Of a stretch of DNA of 64,000 nucleotides, positions 8,079-16,723 are shown in pieces. The notes beneath the pieces were generated by a model. That model was given only the letters and a program-made list of their open reading frames with translations. It did not search any database and had not been told where the DNA came from. Source of the DNA: Oscillospiraceae bacterium (GTDB taxonomy: Bacteria; Bacillota; Clostridia; Oscillospirales; Ruminococcaceae); contig SVMZ01000008.1 of NCBI GenBank assembly GCA_015067185.1, forward strand, positions 1 through 64,000, given 5' to 3'. A program made the translations under genes and the position numbers. Positions within the stretch are counted from its first letter, which is position 1, and every line of letters begins with the position of its first letter.

Positions 8079-8816
8079 TTGCAGGGAAATATTATAAACA
8101 TAACCCGTTACTGCACAGATGATGGTCCAGGGATCCGTACCACGGTATTTTTAAAGGGGTGTCCCCTCCGCTGTATCTGGTGTCACAATCCGGAATCACA
8201 AGAATATCAGGTGGAGCAATACATATCAGGAGAGATTATTGGCAGAAGTATTTCCGCGCAAGAGGTATTGGAAGAGGTTGTCAAAGATAAGGTCTTTTAC
8301 GATGTCTCCGGTGGTGGAGTTACGGTGTCAGGCGGAGAGCCGTTGTTTCAACCTTTGTTTACAGCGGAAATATTGAGGCTGTGCAAAGAAAACGGGATCC
8401 ACACAGCAATGGAGACCAGTGGCTATGCAGATCAGCAGGTTTTTCTGAAAGTTTTGGAATATTGTGATCTGGTTTTGTTTGATATCAAGGAAACGGATAA
8501 CGAAAAACACCGCAGATTTACAGGGGTATCATTGGAGATGATTATGAAAAATCTCAGACAGCTTGAGAAGGCTGCAATACCGTTTTTTCTGCGGCTGCCG
8601 GTTATCCCGGGATTAAATGATCGAAAGGAGCACCTGTTGACGGTCAAAAAATTAGTGCAGGAACTGGAGCATTGCCAAGGAGCGGAGATTATGACGTATC
8701 ATGTTTTGGGTGCTTATAAATATGAGCGGCTGGGAAGGAAATATTTATGCAGCCAAATCGAAGAACCCTCCAAAGCCCAGGTGGAAGAATGGAGAGGTTT
8801 GATTGGAGCAAAATAG
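8079..8816 (+). CDS. Glycyl-radical enzyme activating enzyme (radical SAM)
   Basis: A 245-residue radical SAM protein that uses S-adenosylmethionine and a 4Fe-4S cluster to install the glycyl radical on the enzyme encoded just upstream. The cluster motif is GCPLRCIWCHNPES (CxxxCxxC), followed by GGGVTVSGGEPLFQP and the DIKETD and LRLPVIPGLND strands of the family. No ferredoxin-like insert with extra cysteines follows the CxxxCxxC, unlike the activases of many GRE eliminases. TTG 8079 is preferred as start: GAGGTGA at 8067-8073 sits 5 bases away, whereas GTG 8070 lies inside that ribosome site. Confidence 0.93.
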   Translation: MQGNIINITRYCTDDGPGIRTTVFLKGCPLRCIWCHNPESQEYQVEQYISGEIIGRSISAQEVLEEVVKDKVFYDVSGGGVTVSGGEPLFQPLFTAEILRLCKENGIHTAMETSGYADQQVFLKVLEYCDLVLFDIKETDNEKHRRFTGVSLEMIMKNLRQLEKAAIPFFLRLPVIPGLNDRKEHLLTVKKLVQELEHCQGAEIMTYHVLGAYKYERLGRKYLCSQIEEPSKAQVEEWRGLIGAK

Positions 8817-8964
8817 GATAACAAGATAACAAGGCACTCCATCACGGCGCATAGGGATAAGGCTTAAAATCATCAGTAAATGCGGCAGCAAGTGTAGTAG
8901 CTCCGCGGTTTTCGGTATAAAAATTCTTGCAGGAGCCGTGAGAAATTTGAAGATTCACAGAAAA

Positions 8965-8999
8965 ACAACAAAGGAGCAGCATAAGCCGCTCCCTTGTTT
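8965..8999 (-). terminator. Terminator of the sugar isomerase gene
   Basis: On the minus strand the hairpin pairs AACAAGGGAGCGGC with GCTGCTCCTTTGTT around TTAT (two mismatches), followed by GTTTTTC, directly after the stop at 9003. The rest of the 186-base gap (8817-8964) shows no gene. Confidence 0.7.
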
Positions 9000-9002
9000 A
9001 TT

Positions 9003-9938
9003 TTAACCTTCAAAGCAGTTATAAGCTTCCAGTGCATACTTTCCGGTTTCATAAAGCAGTTTTTCAAAACCGCAGTGGAGAAAATAAGGAACCGTGGAAA
9101 GTCTGGTCTCTTTGGTGAATTCTTTGCGTTTACAGAGCCAATAGCCGGGATTGACCAGTGTGCTGCCGCATTCAAAAGTGAAGTAACCCTTGTAGTTGGA
9201 ATCGATAAGAGCACACATAATTTCATCCAGATTGAGAGAACCGGTATAGGGCATCATGTGTTCATCGCGGCCGCTGCGGTTGTCATTGACATGTAAACCG
9301 TACAGTTCCTCGCCAAGATCAACGATTTGCTGATACTGGCTGCCTTCGACATTGGCATGTCCAGTATCCCAACAGGCATGCAGCAGGGGGTGGTTGGCAT
9401 ATGCCAGGAAAGCTCTCATCTCGTTGCCGGTGTAGAAGAAATACTTACTGCCCATGTTGGCTTTGGTGCTGTTTTCAATCAGCACATTGACACCGTTTTT
9501 TTCCATAGCAGGGAAGAGTGCAGAGATGAATTTCATGTTCTCTTCAAAATATTTTTTCTCACCTTCGGCATTGTATTGGATATCGTCATGCCAACCGGTG
9601 TGGATAACGGTGTTTTTGATGCCAAGCTTTCCGCAGATTTCAATGGAGCGGATGGTGCTTGCTACCAACTGATCATAGGCTTCGTTGTGTACCAACGGGT
9701 TGCCGCAGGTACCGGGAGAGTGAGCCTGAACGAAGGTCATCCCTAAATTGTCGGCATATTCTTTCAGCTCGTCAATCTGCTCTTCCCAGTCCGGCTGCAT
9801 ATACTGCCAGCCAGGTCTGTCGCCGCTGTACATGGAGAGATCCATATAGCGGAAACCGGCTTCATAGAGGCCTTTTACGCGGTCTTTGTCGGATGTAAAA
9901 AATTTACCGAAATCACCTGTTGTGGTGGCTAAAAACAT
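9003..9938 (-). CDS. Sugar phosphate isomerase/epimerase-like TIM-barrel protein
   Basis: A 311-residue member of the xylose-isomerase-like/AP-endonuclease-2 TIM barrels, which interconvert ketoses or inosose-type sugars at a divalent metal. Candidate metal ligands are visible in VLIENS (Glu), HACWDTGHANV (Asp/His), GLHVNDN (His/Asp) and YFTFECG (Glu). The start ATG 9938 has AAGGAG at 9953-9948; an upstream in-frame ATG at 9971 lacks a ribosome site. It is the third gene of a minus-strand operon after a GH4 glycosidase and a DMT transporter, which suggests processing of the released sugar. The specific substrate is unknown. Confidence 0.82.
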   Translation of the reverse strand: MFLATTTGDFGKFFTSDKDRVKGLYEAGFRYMDLSMYSGDRPGWQYMQPDWEEQIDELKEYADNLGMTFVQAHSPGTCGNPLVHNEAYDQLVASTIRSIEICGKLGIKNTVIHTGWHDDIQYNAEGEKKYFEENMKFISALFPAMEKNGVNVLIENSTKANMGSKYFFYTGNEMRAFLAYANHPLLHACWDTGHANVEGSQYQQIVDLGEELYGLHVNDNRSGRDEHMMPYTGSLNLDEIMCALIDSNYKGYFTFECGSTLVNPGYWLCKRKEFTKETRLSTVPYFLHCGFEKLLYETGKYALEAYNCFEG

Positions 9939-9998
9939 AGCTGTCAACTCCTTTTCTATATCATAGCACATTTTTACCCGAAAGTAAATATTTCAGAA

Positions 9999-10886
9999 TC
10001 AGAGGAGATTGATAATGAGCAGTCCGATAAAGGCGATGATCAAGCCGGTAATACATTTGGCAGTGAGCTTTTCGCGGAAGAAAACAGCAGCCATAACAGA
10101 GGAGAGAATCAACCCAGCTCCCTGATTCAGGGGATAGAGAAGGACAGCATCCAGATGGTTGGCAGCCAGTGTTTTGAAATAGGAATTGGCAAAGAGGCAG
10201 GCAGCAAGAACGAATACATAGCCAAAAATATGGAGAAATACTTTGGGATCAGCTCGTTCTTCCTGTGTTTGTATCAGAAAATAAGCGATGACAAGAGTGA
10301 GTGCGGCGAAAATATAGGTGTAAAAATTGAAAACGGAAACGGAAATATCAGGCAAACGTTTGATAAACAGCTTTTGAGAAAAATCCGTGATGCCATTGGA
10401 GAGACCGCAGGCAATGAGCAGTAAAAGAGAAGGGATTGTGATTTTTTGTTTGATGGTGTTGTTATAAGAACACATAATGACTACAGCAACAAAAAGCACA
10501 GCAATGCCGATCCATTGGGTCAGTTTGACCGTCTCATTGAAAAAAATATTTCCGCAGATGATGGGAATGAGGACACCCAGCATGAGAAAGACATCCAGCA
10601 TCATATATGCACTTTTTTGGACAGAAATCAGCCAGGTTACCACAAAGACAGCAGTAGAGATGCCGGAAAGTGCACAGATTAAAAGCAGTTCTGCCGAGGG
10701 GAGTAGCTGTGGCAGACTGCCGCTGAACAGCAGGATGACAAAGCCGATGGCAATGCACAACAGCATACGGATAATATTGGAAAGAATAGAATCTTTGGTT
10801 CCTTTAATGAATCCGCTGGTCTTTTTACCGCAGAACCCTTTGGTTGCACCGGAAAGCAGTGCTAAACTTAAAAATAAATATCCCAT
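9999..10886 (-). CDS. DMT/EamA-type membrane transporter
   Basis: A 295-residue integral membrane protein with about ten hydrophobic segments in two repeats, as in drug/metabolite transporters (EamA, RhaT and GlcU relatives). ATG 10886 starts one base after the TGA of the GH4 gene (10890-10888), so translation is probably coupled; a longer upstream start would lie inside that gene. Placement between a glycosidase and a sugar-isomerase-like gene suggests sugar or glycoside uptake (inference from context). Confidence 0.82.
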   Translation of the reverse strand: MGYLFLSLALLSGATKGFCGKKTSGFIKGTKDSILSNIIRMLLCIAIGFVILLFSGSLPQLLPSAELLLICALSGISTAVFVVTWLISVQKSAYMMLDVFLMLGVLIPIICGNIFFNETVKLTQWIGIAVLFVAVVIMCSYNNTIKQKITIPSLLLLIACGLSNGITDFSQKLFIKRLPDISVSVFNFYTYIFAALTLVIAYFLIQTQEERADPKVFLHIFGYVFVLAACLFANSYFKTLAANHLDAVLLYPLNQGAGLILSSVMAAVFFREKLTAKCITGLIIAFIGLLIINLL

Positions 10887-10887
10887 A

Positions 10888-12198
10888 TCAGTTGAAATCT
10901 CCCAGATAATCTTGATTGATGGCAAACAGTTCATCGCACATATCCCGGATCTCCTGCAGGCTCAGGACGGCAGAGCAGAGGGGATCCAGAGAGACGGCTT
11001 GATAAACCGTTTGTTTGGATTTATTTTCCCATGCTTCCACCACGAGATTTTCAAGGGAGGCGGTAAGAGAGACAAGCGGGGCGACGGAAGAGGGAAGCTT
11101 GCCCTGAAATTTGCGGATGTAGCCTTCTTTGACGGCGGTAACAGGAATTTCAACGCAGGCATCCTGAGGAAGATTTTCAATGCTGCCGTTGTTCAGAATG
11201 TTGGCATTGAAATCAAAGGGTGTAAAGTCACCGATGCGGGCATTGAGGATATTGGCGGCATATTCCTGACCGCGTTCTTTGCTGATTGGCTTTGCCATCC
11301 AATCCCGCAGCATATTGTCGAAGCGGTTGGGGTCTTCTCTCAGCTTCAGCGAGTAGGCATATTCGCCGGGGTTCCAGTTGGCTCCCTCTGCAGAGCAGTA
11401 ACGGAGAATCAGGTCAGGGCGTTTGCGGAACCAGGAAGTGTATTCGGAATTGTGTCCGCTGGATTCGGTGACATAGTAACCGAAGGTCTTGAAGATCTCA
11501 TTTCGTACCTTTTCTTTGTTGTAGAATTCCGATGTCAGAATTTTTTCGCGGAGAAGGGGATAGAGATCCCGGCCGTTGGCTTTCAGTTCAAGGAAAAAGG
11601 CAAGGTGGTTGATGCCGGCACAGGTGTAGGTGACGTCATCGTAGTTAACGCCTGCCCATTCGGCCAGCATGCGGGAGGTGCCCTGTACGCTGTGACAGAG
11701 ACCGGTGACATCTACATGGGTATAGGATTGCATAGCTTTACAAAGCATACTCATGGGATTGGTGTAGTTAAGCATAATGGCTTGGGGACAGATGCGCTCC
11801 ATATCGCGGCAGATATCCAGCATCAGCGGAATGTTTCGCAGGGCACGAAAAATGCCGGAAACACTTCTGGTATCGCCAATATTGATGTTGACGCCGTATT
11901 TCATGGGAATTTCAATCTCATGCCGCCAGATATCCACATCTCCGTTAAATACAGTACAGATGACGGCATCGGCACCGGTGAGAGCTTCTTCTCTGGAGGT
12001 GGTGGAGGTGATGGTAATATGGGAGCCGCGCTCGTTCTTGATACGCTCAGCACAACGGACAATTTGCTTGAGTCGATAGGGATTGATGTCCATCAGACAG
12101 ATGAAGGAATCGTCAAAGGCGGGATAGGTGGTAAGGTCGCTGAGGACAGCTGTAGTAAAATTGATGCTGCCTGCTCCGATAAAAGTAATTTTTTTCAT
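10888..12198 (-). CDS. Glycoside hydrolase family 4, alpha-galactosidase-type motif
   Basis: A 436-residue cytoplasmic NAD+- and Mn2+-dependent glycosidase. The nucleotide-binding start is ITFIGAGSINFTTAV; the metal ligands are Cys168-His169 in GLCHSVQ and a His in GINHLAFF; NYTNPM is the family Asn-Pro motif. GH4 works by oxidation at C3, elimination and re-addition. Within the family CHSV is the variant associated with alpha-galactosidases (MelA type), CHEV with alpha-glucosidases and CN(V/I)P with 6-phospho-beta-glucosidases, so an alpha-galactoside or related uronide substrate is the best guess. It heads an operon with the transporter and isomerase and diverges from an AraC regulator. Confidence 0.9.
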   Translation of the reverse strand: MKKITFIGAGSINFTTAVLSDLTTYPAFDDSFICLMDINPYRLKQIVRCAERIKNERGSHITITSTTSREEALTGADAVICTVFNGDVDIWRHEIEIPMKYGVNINIGDTRSVSGIFRALRNIPLMLDICRDMERICPQAIMLNYTNPMSMLCKAMQSYTHVDVTGLCHSVQGTSRMLAEWAGVNYDDVTYTCAGINHLAFFLELKANGRDLYPLLREKILTSEFYNKEKVRNEIFKTFGYYVTESSGHNSEYTSWFRKRPDLILRYCSAEGANWNPGEYAYSLKLREDPNRFDNMLRDWMAKPISKERGQEYAANILNARIGDFTPFDFNANILNNGSIENLPQDACVEIPVTAVKEGYIRKFQGKLPSSVAPLVSLTASLENLVVEAWENKSKQTVYQAVSLDPLCSAVLSLQEIRDMCDELFAINQDYLGDFN

Positions 12199-12305
12199 AC
12201 AAACTCCTTGATATGGTTTTATATTTATTATAGTTGATATTTTGCAAAAGTAAATGGAATTTCATGCTAAACAAATGTAAAACCATAGAGATATTGCTGA
12301 TTTTG

Positions 12306-12334
12306 TGGACAATAAAAAGAGACGATGATATAAT
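12306..12334 (+). promoter_or_regulatory. Sigma-A promoter of AraC regulator gene
   Basis: TGGACA at 12306-12311, a 17-base spacer, and TATAAT at 12329-12334 preceded by TGA (extended -10). It lies in the gap between the divergent GH4 operon and the regulator. Confidence 0.75.
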
Positions 12335-12352
12335 GGTTTCAGAGGTGATAAC

Positions 12353-13168
12353 ATGAGAATATATGACGGTAGTGAAGATAAGAAGGCATTGCCCACAAAA
12401 CATACGGTAGCAGTTGTTTCCAGCAATCGGTTTGTCTGCGGAGATAGTGACAGCATGACCATTCGAAAAAAAGGCAGGGTAGACTGGTCTCTTTTTTACT
12501 GTGAAACAGGATGTATTTATTTTGAAAAAGAATGTCTGAGAGCAGGACAGGTATGGATCTATGCACCTGGGGTGCCGCATAACTATACAATCTACGGCAG
12601 GGATGATACCATCTATCATTATCTGCATTTTATGGGCAGCGATATGGAGAAATTGCTGGCTTCGTTGGGAATTCGTTGTTCCTGTGTGATTGAAGTATCC
12701 GGTGGGATGTTGAGCGAGATTTTCGCGAATATCCAGAACAGCTTGAATGAAGAAGGGGCAATTGGAGAACTGCAGGCAGAGTATCATACGTTGTATTTGC
12801 TTTCGAGAATTGCAAGATATCGAAAGGGTTCATCGAAGATACAGCTGATGAAGAGGGTGACAGACAATATGGAGCATTCTTTTACGCTGGAATACGATGC
12901 ACGGCGGTATGCTGATATACTTCAGGTCAGTATCAGCAGATTTAATCATTTATTTAGCGAATATGTAGGAAGATCACCCTATGCCTATTACACTGGGCTG
13001 CGCATAGCCAATGCATGCAGTTTGCTGGAGGATACAGGCTTGAAAATAAAAGATATCGCGGAGAGATGCGGTTATAAAGATCCTTTGTATTTTGCGCAGG
13101 TCTTTAAAAAGGAGACGGGAAAGACACCATCCGCTTACCGTAAGATAAATAAGCGCATACGGGAATAA
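12353..13168 (+). CDS. AraC-family transcriptional regulator
   Basis: A 271-residue protein with a cupin sensing domain (GQVWIYAPGVPHNYTIYG) and a C-terminal AraC DNA-binding domain (HTH1 about YADILQVSISRFNHLF; HTH2 LKIKDIAERCGYKDPLYFAQ). The start ATG 12353 follows AGAGGTGA at 12341-12348. It diverges from the GH4-transporter-isomerase operon and is its probable regulator. It ends only four bases before the convergent next AraC gene. Confidence 0.9.
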   Translation: MRIYDGSEDKKALPTKHTVAVVSSNRFVCGDSDSMTIRKKGRVDWSLFYCETGCIYFEKECLRAGQVWIYAPGVPHNYTIYGRDDTIYHYLHFMGSDMEKLLASLGIRCSCVIEVSGGMLSEIFANIQNSLNEEGAIGELQAEYHTLYLLSRIARYRKGSSKIQLMKRVTDNMEHSFTLEYDARRYADILQVSISRFNHLFSEYVGRSPYAYYTGLRIANACSLLEDTGLKIKDIAERCGYKDPLYFAQVFKKETGKTPSAYRKINKRIRE

Positions 13169-13172
13169 GAAA

Positions 13173-13934
13173 TTAGATCCGGAAGGTGCGGTTCTGGCTG
13201 GCATATTCTGTTGGGGTAACTCCTGTTCTGCCCTTGAACGTTCGGCAAAAGTGATAGACACTGGAAAAACCGCATTTTTCGGAAATGTCCGTTACAGTAA
13301 GCATGGTATCGGAAAGAAGCTGTCTGGCTTTTTGGATTCGAAGATTCAGAAGGTACTGTCTGGGGGTAGTATTGTATTGTGCAAGAAATAACTTGCGCAG
13401 GTATACCTCGCTGATTCCAAGCATATCTGCAAGGAGAGTGTTGGAAAGAGCAGGGTCTGAAATATGCATTTCCAGATATGCTATTGCCGGATTTAAATGA
13501 TTTTGAAACGGGTGCTGATCTTTTTCAAGCTTATCCAGCATTTCATAAAATAGACTGAATATTTTCAGTCTATTGCCATCGTGGAGGAACAGACTTTTCA
13601 GGGTTTCAAAATCCCTTATGTAAGTCTGGGAGTTTTGCAGAGGGAGAACCAGAATTTGATTGCATTCGAAATTTTGACAGGAAAAGTTGATAACGGGAAA
13701 AGCTCCTTCTTTATCACCATAGAGAGAGTAGGTTCCTCCCTGCGGAAGCAGGATGGCATTCTGTGGGTCGGAGACATATTTTTGCCCGGCCATGGTATAG
13801 GTGATCCTGCCGCTTATGCAAAAAGAAAGTGCATAGCAATAGCGGTCGGTTACGTGGTAAACACGCCCCTTATAGGAATTGACTACCAGTGGTTTCTGAA
13901 TATCGGTTATGAATATATTTTGAAAAAGATCCAT
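13173..13934 (-). CDS. AraC-family transcriptional regulator
   Basis: A 253-residue protein with an N-terminal cupin (ALSFCISGRITYTMAGQKYV, NAILLPQGGTYSLYG) and a C-terminal AraC domain (SNTLLADMLGISEVYLRKLF; MLTVTDISEKCGFSSVYHFC; TGVTPTEY). ATG 13934 is taken as start (GGTGA at 13944-13940); an upstream in-frame ATG at 13979 lacks a ribosome site. It diverges from the SDR/dehydroquinase-like/quinone-reductase operon and is its probable regulator. Confidence 0.88.
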   Translation of the reverse strand: MDLFQNIFITDIQKPLVVNSYKGRVYHVTDRYCYALSFCISGRITYTMAGQKYVSDPQNAILLPQGGTYSLYGDKEGAFPVINFSCQNFECNQILVLPLQNSQTYIRDFETLKSLFLHDGNRLKIFSLFYEMLDKLEKDQHPFQNHLNPAIAYLEMHISDPALSNTLLADMLGISEVYLRKLFLAQYNTTPRQYLLNLRIQKARQLLSDTMLTVTDISEKCGFSSVYHFCRTFKGRTGVTPTEYASQNRTFRI

Positions 13935-14082
13935 TTCTATCACCAGATCAATTATACTGTTTTTGTTAAATAAAATCAAGTTATTTAGTTTTTTAGTATC
14001 GAAAATATCAATATAATATTGTTTTTGCTATTGAAAAAAAGAGTAATCTGAAATACTATAATAGCATAAAGGAGGGATACCA

Positions 14083-14844
14083 TTGAATTTTAGCGGTAAA
14101 ACGGCAATTTCCACAGGAGCGGCATCGGGCATGGGGCTGCTTTTTTCCCAGTGTTTTGCTGAGCTTGGCGGGAATGTGCTGATGTGTGATGTGAACGAAG
14201 AAGTTCTGCAGGAAAAAGTTGCAGAGATTAATGCCAAGGGTGCCGGAAGAGCAGTCGGTATTGTATGCGATGTCCGGGATTATGCGCAGGTATGTGCAGC
14301 CCGAGATAAAGCGGTAGAGGAGTTCGGAAGCATCGACCTGATGGCGAATTTTGCGGGAGGAACAGCGGTCAGAATGCTGAAGGTGGATCCTGAGCTGGAG
14401 TTTCCCGATATTCCGATCGATGTATATGACTGGGGCATCGATGTCAACCTGAAAGGGCAGTTCTACTTTGCACATGCGGTCATGAAGCAGATGCGGGAGC
14501 AAAAAAGCGGATTGATCATCAATATCGGTTCCATCACCGGTATGGAGGGGGATGGCCGCGGTATGGATTATCCTACCGCCAAAAGCGGTGTTATGTTCGG
14601 GCTGACAAAATCGTTGGCACAGTATGGTTCTAAATATGGTGTGCGGTGTGTCTGCATCTCTCCCGGACCGGTTTTGACAAGAACTGCTATGGCAAAAATG
14701 AAGACACTGCTTGGCAGAGCTGCAGAGCCTCAGGAAATTATCGATTTGATTTTATTTATCGCTTCTGAAAAAGGACAATTTATCAACGGAGAAAACATTA
14801 TGATTGACGGCGGAAGAAACGCTATGACGAGGAGCATGGGATGA
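14083..14844 (+). CDS. Short-chain dehydrogenase/reductase
   Basis: A 253-residue NAD(P)-dependent oxidoreductase of the classical SDR fold: cofactor motif TGAASGMG (residues 11-18), a FAGG strand in place of NNAG, and catalytic Ser150, Tyr163 and Lys167 (YPTAK). The start is TTG 14083 with GGAGGG at 14071-14076. TATAAT at 14057-14062 with TTGAAA 20 bases upstream is a candidate, imperfectly spaced promoter. It overlaps the next gene by four bases (ATGA), so it is first in a three-gene operon. Oxidation of a cyclitol, quinate-like or sugar alcohol substrate is inferred from context only. Confidence 0.88.
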   Translation: MNFSGKTAISTGAASGMGLLFSQCFAELGGNVLMCDVNEEVLQEKVAEINAKGAGRAVGIVCDVRDYAQVCAARDKAVEEFGSIDLMANFAGGTAVRMLKVDPELEFPDIPIDVYDWGIDVNLKGQFYFAHAVMKQMREQKSGLIINIGSITGMEGDGRGMDYPTAKSGVMFGLTKSLAQYGSKYGVRCVCISPGPVLTRTAMAKMKTLLGRAAEPQEIIDLILFIASEKGQFINGENIMIDGGRNAMTRSMG

Positions 14845-15599
14845 AACCGACATTCTTGAAATATGAAAAACCGTTATTGACAGTTATTTTGCAGTGTAAA
14901 AATCCGGAAACAGCGATAAGAAGAATTGAAAAATCTTTGGAAATTGGTGGCGAGGCTTTTGGATTACAGACGGAATCACTGGAGAAGGAATACCGTAATT
15001 CTGAAACATATAAAAAGATTTTTGCTGCGATGCAGGGAAGGCCTATCTATGTGACCAACTACCGCACTTCTGCAAACAAAGGCATATCCGATGAAGAATT
15101 AGCGAAAGGTCTTCTTACACTGGCAGATTGCGGAGCTACCCTTTGTGATGTCATGGGAGATTTGTTCTGCAAGCATCCCGAAGAGCTGACTGATAACGAA
15201 GAGGCCATTGCAAAACAGATTGAACTGATCGAACGACTGCACGAAAAAGGGGCAGAGGTGTTGATGTCTTCCCATCTCTATAAGTATGCTCCTGCCGAGC
15301 GGGTTTTGGAGATTGCAAGGGAACAGCAGCGCAGAGGTGCCGATATCGTCAAGATTGTAACTAAAGCAGAGAATATGGAACAGCAGATCGAGAATCTCAG
15401 GATAACTCATCTGTTGAAAAAGGAACTGAAGGTGCCTTTTCTGTTTCTTTCAGGCGGAGAGTGCATGCTCCACCGCAGAGTTGGAGCCAACATAGGCAGC
15501 TGTATGTATCTGTGCGTATATGAGCACGATGAAAACAGTACAGCGGCACAGCCGCTGTTGGAAAAAATAAAATTAATACGTGATAATATGGAGTGGTGA
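14841..15599 (+). CDS. Type I 3-dehydroquinate dehydratase-like protein
   Basis: A 252-residue TIM barrel resembling type I dehydroquinases (AroD). Lys171 in ADIVKIVTKAE matches the Schiff-base lysine, and His145 in MSSHLY matches the catalytic histidine of the family S-x-H strand. Housekeeping AroD acts in the shikimate pathway; here the gene sits between an SDR and a quinone reductase, so a catabolic role (dehydration of a dehydroquinate-like ketone after SDR oxidation) is a reasonable inference. The start ATG 14841 overlaps the SDR stop. The sequence around the substrate Arg positions is divergent, so specificity is uncertain. Confidence 0.72.
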   Translation: MKPTFLKYEKPLLTVILQCKNPETAIRRIEKSLEIGGEAFGLQTESLEKEYRNSETYKKIFAAMQGRPIYVTNYRTSANKGISDEELAKGLLTLADCGATLCDVMGDLFCKHPEELTDNEEAIAKQIELIERLHEKGAEVLMSSHLYKYAPAERVLEIAREQQRRGADIVKIVTKAENMEQQIENLRITHLLKKELKVPFLFLSGGECMLHRRVGANIGSCMYLCVYEHDENSTAAQPLLEKIKLIRDNMEW

Positions 15600-15601
15600 A
15601 A

Positions 15602-16585
15602 ATGAAAGCAATTTTAATTAATGATGATAGATCCCTCAGATGGGACGACGTACCGGATCCTGTTTGCGGTGCGGAGGATTGCATGGTGAAAATTGAAGCG
15701 GCAGCGCTTAACCGTGCAGACCTGATGCAGAGAGAGGGAGACTATCCTCCTCCTCCGGGATGCCCGGATTGGATGGGACTGGAAATTGCCGGTACCATCA
15801 CAGAGGTCGGTGAGGAAGCGGCAAAGAAGTCTGACTGGAAGGTGGGCGACAAAGTTTGTGCCCTGCTTGGCGGCGGCGGATATGCTCAGTATGCCAATGT
15901 AAAATATGATATGCTGATGCCGGTGCCGAAAAACTGTTCTATGGTGGAGGCTGCGGCAATTCCGGAGGCCTTTGCCACCGCTTATCTCAATCTGTTTATT
16001 GAGGGTAATATCAAAGAGGGAGATACACTGCTGATGAATGCGGGAGCCAGCGGTTTGGCCAGTGTGGTGATTCCTATGGCGAAAGCTTTTGGTGTACGCG
16101 TTATTACAACCGTTCTCTCCGATGAAATTGCGGACAGCATTAAACATCTGAATGCAGATGTTGTAGTGAATACGAGAAAAGAAAATATTGCAGAAGTTCT
16201 CAAACGGGAACTGGAAGAGGGGCATCCTGTGGATGTTGCTATCGATTGTCTTGGTGGTGAAATCATGGGTAAGTGCATCCACTTCCTGAAACACGGCGCC
16301 CGTTGGATCATGATTGCGGCACTGGCAGGAACAAAGACCGAAATCGATTTGAAAAACATCTATGTGCGTAATGTGCGTATTGTCGGCAGCACCCTTCGTT
16401 CCCGTACACCGGAGATGAAAGCGCAGATTTTAAAGAGTCTGGTTGAGCGGGTTTGGCCGAAGGTAGAGGGTGGAGAAGTGAAACCGACCATTTATAAGGT
16501 TCTTCCCATACAGCAGGCTGAGGTAGCACAGGATATCCTTTACAGAGGCGAGAACGTGGGTAAAGTTGTTCTTACCGTAGAGTAA
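15602..16585 (+). CDS. Zinc-independent quinone oxidoreductase (MDR family)
   Basis: A 327-residue medium-chain reductase of the NADPH:quinone reductase/PIG3 group. The N-terminal catalytic domain contains AAALNRADLMQREGDYPPPP, and the cofactor fold includes LLMNAGASGLASVVIPMAKA. The structural and catalytic zinc cysteines of alcohol dehydrogenases are absent, as expected in this group. ATG 15602 follows GGAG at 15590-15593; in-frame GTG codons at 15593 and 15596 overlap that site. It is third in the SDR operon and is followed by a terminator. Confidence 0.88.
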   Translation: MKAILINDDRSLRWDDVPDPVCGAEDCMVKIEAAALNRADLMQREGDYPPPPGCPDWMGLEIAGTITEVGEEAAKKSDWKVGDKVCALLGGGGYAQYANVKYDMLMPVPKNCSMVEAAAIPEAFATAYLNLFIEGNIKEGDTLLMNAGASGLASVVIPMAKAFGVRVITTVLSDEIADSIKHLNADVVVNTRKENIAEVLKRELEEGHPVDVAIDCLGGEIMGKCIHFLKHGARWIMIAALAGTKTEIDLKNIYVRNVRIVGSTLRSRTPEMKAQILKSLVERVWPKVEGGEVKPTIYKVLPIQQAEVAQDILYRGENVGKVVLTVE

Positions 16586-16596
16586 TAGTCAAAAGG

Positions 16597-16625
16597 AAAA
16601 CGGCACCGTAATACGGTGCCGTTTT
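16597..16625 (+). terminator. Rho-independent terminator of SDR operon
   Basis: A near-perfect stem, AAAACGGCACCGTA against TACGGTGCCGTTTT with a one-base loop core, 12 bases after the stop at 16585. Confidence 0.85.
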
Positions 16626-16662
16626 GGCATGAGAAAATAAAAATGAGAAGTTGAAAAAAAGG

Positions 16663-16691
16663 TTGCTTTTACAGAAAAGGTGTGCTATTAT
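16663..16691 (+). promoter_or_regulatory. Probable sigma-A promoter of GH39-like gene
   Basis: TTGCTT at 16663-16668, a 17-base spacer, and TATTAT at 16686-16691, 33 bases before the TTG start. Confidence 0.6.
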
Positions 16692-16723
16692 CAAGGTATC
16701 CTGCAGTGAAAGGAGCATAATAA

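Noticed and set aside
10477..12237. A 586-codon plus-strand frame over the GH4 and transporter genes
   Set aside because: Both minus-strand genes have clear family motifs and coupled starts; the plus frame has no recognisable domain.
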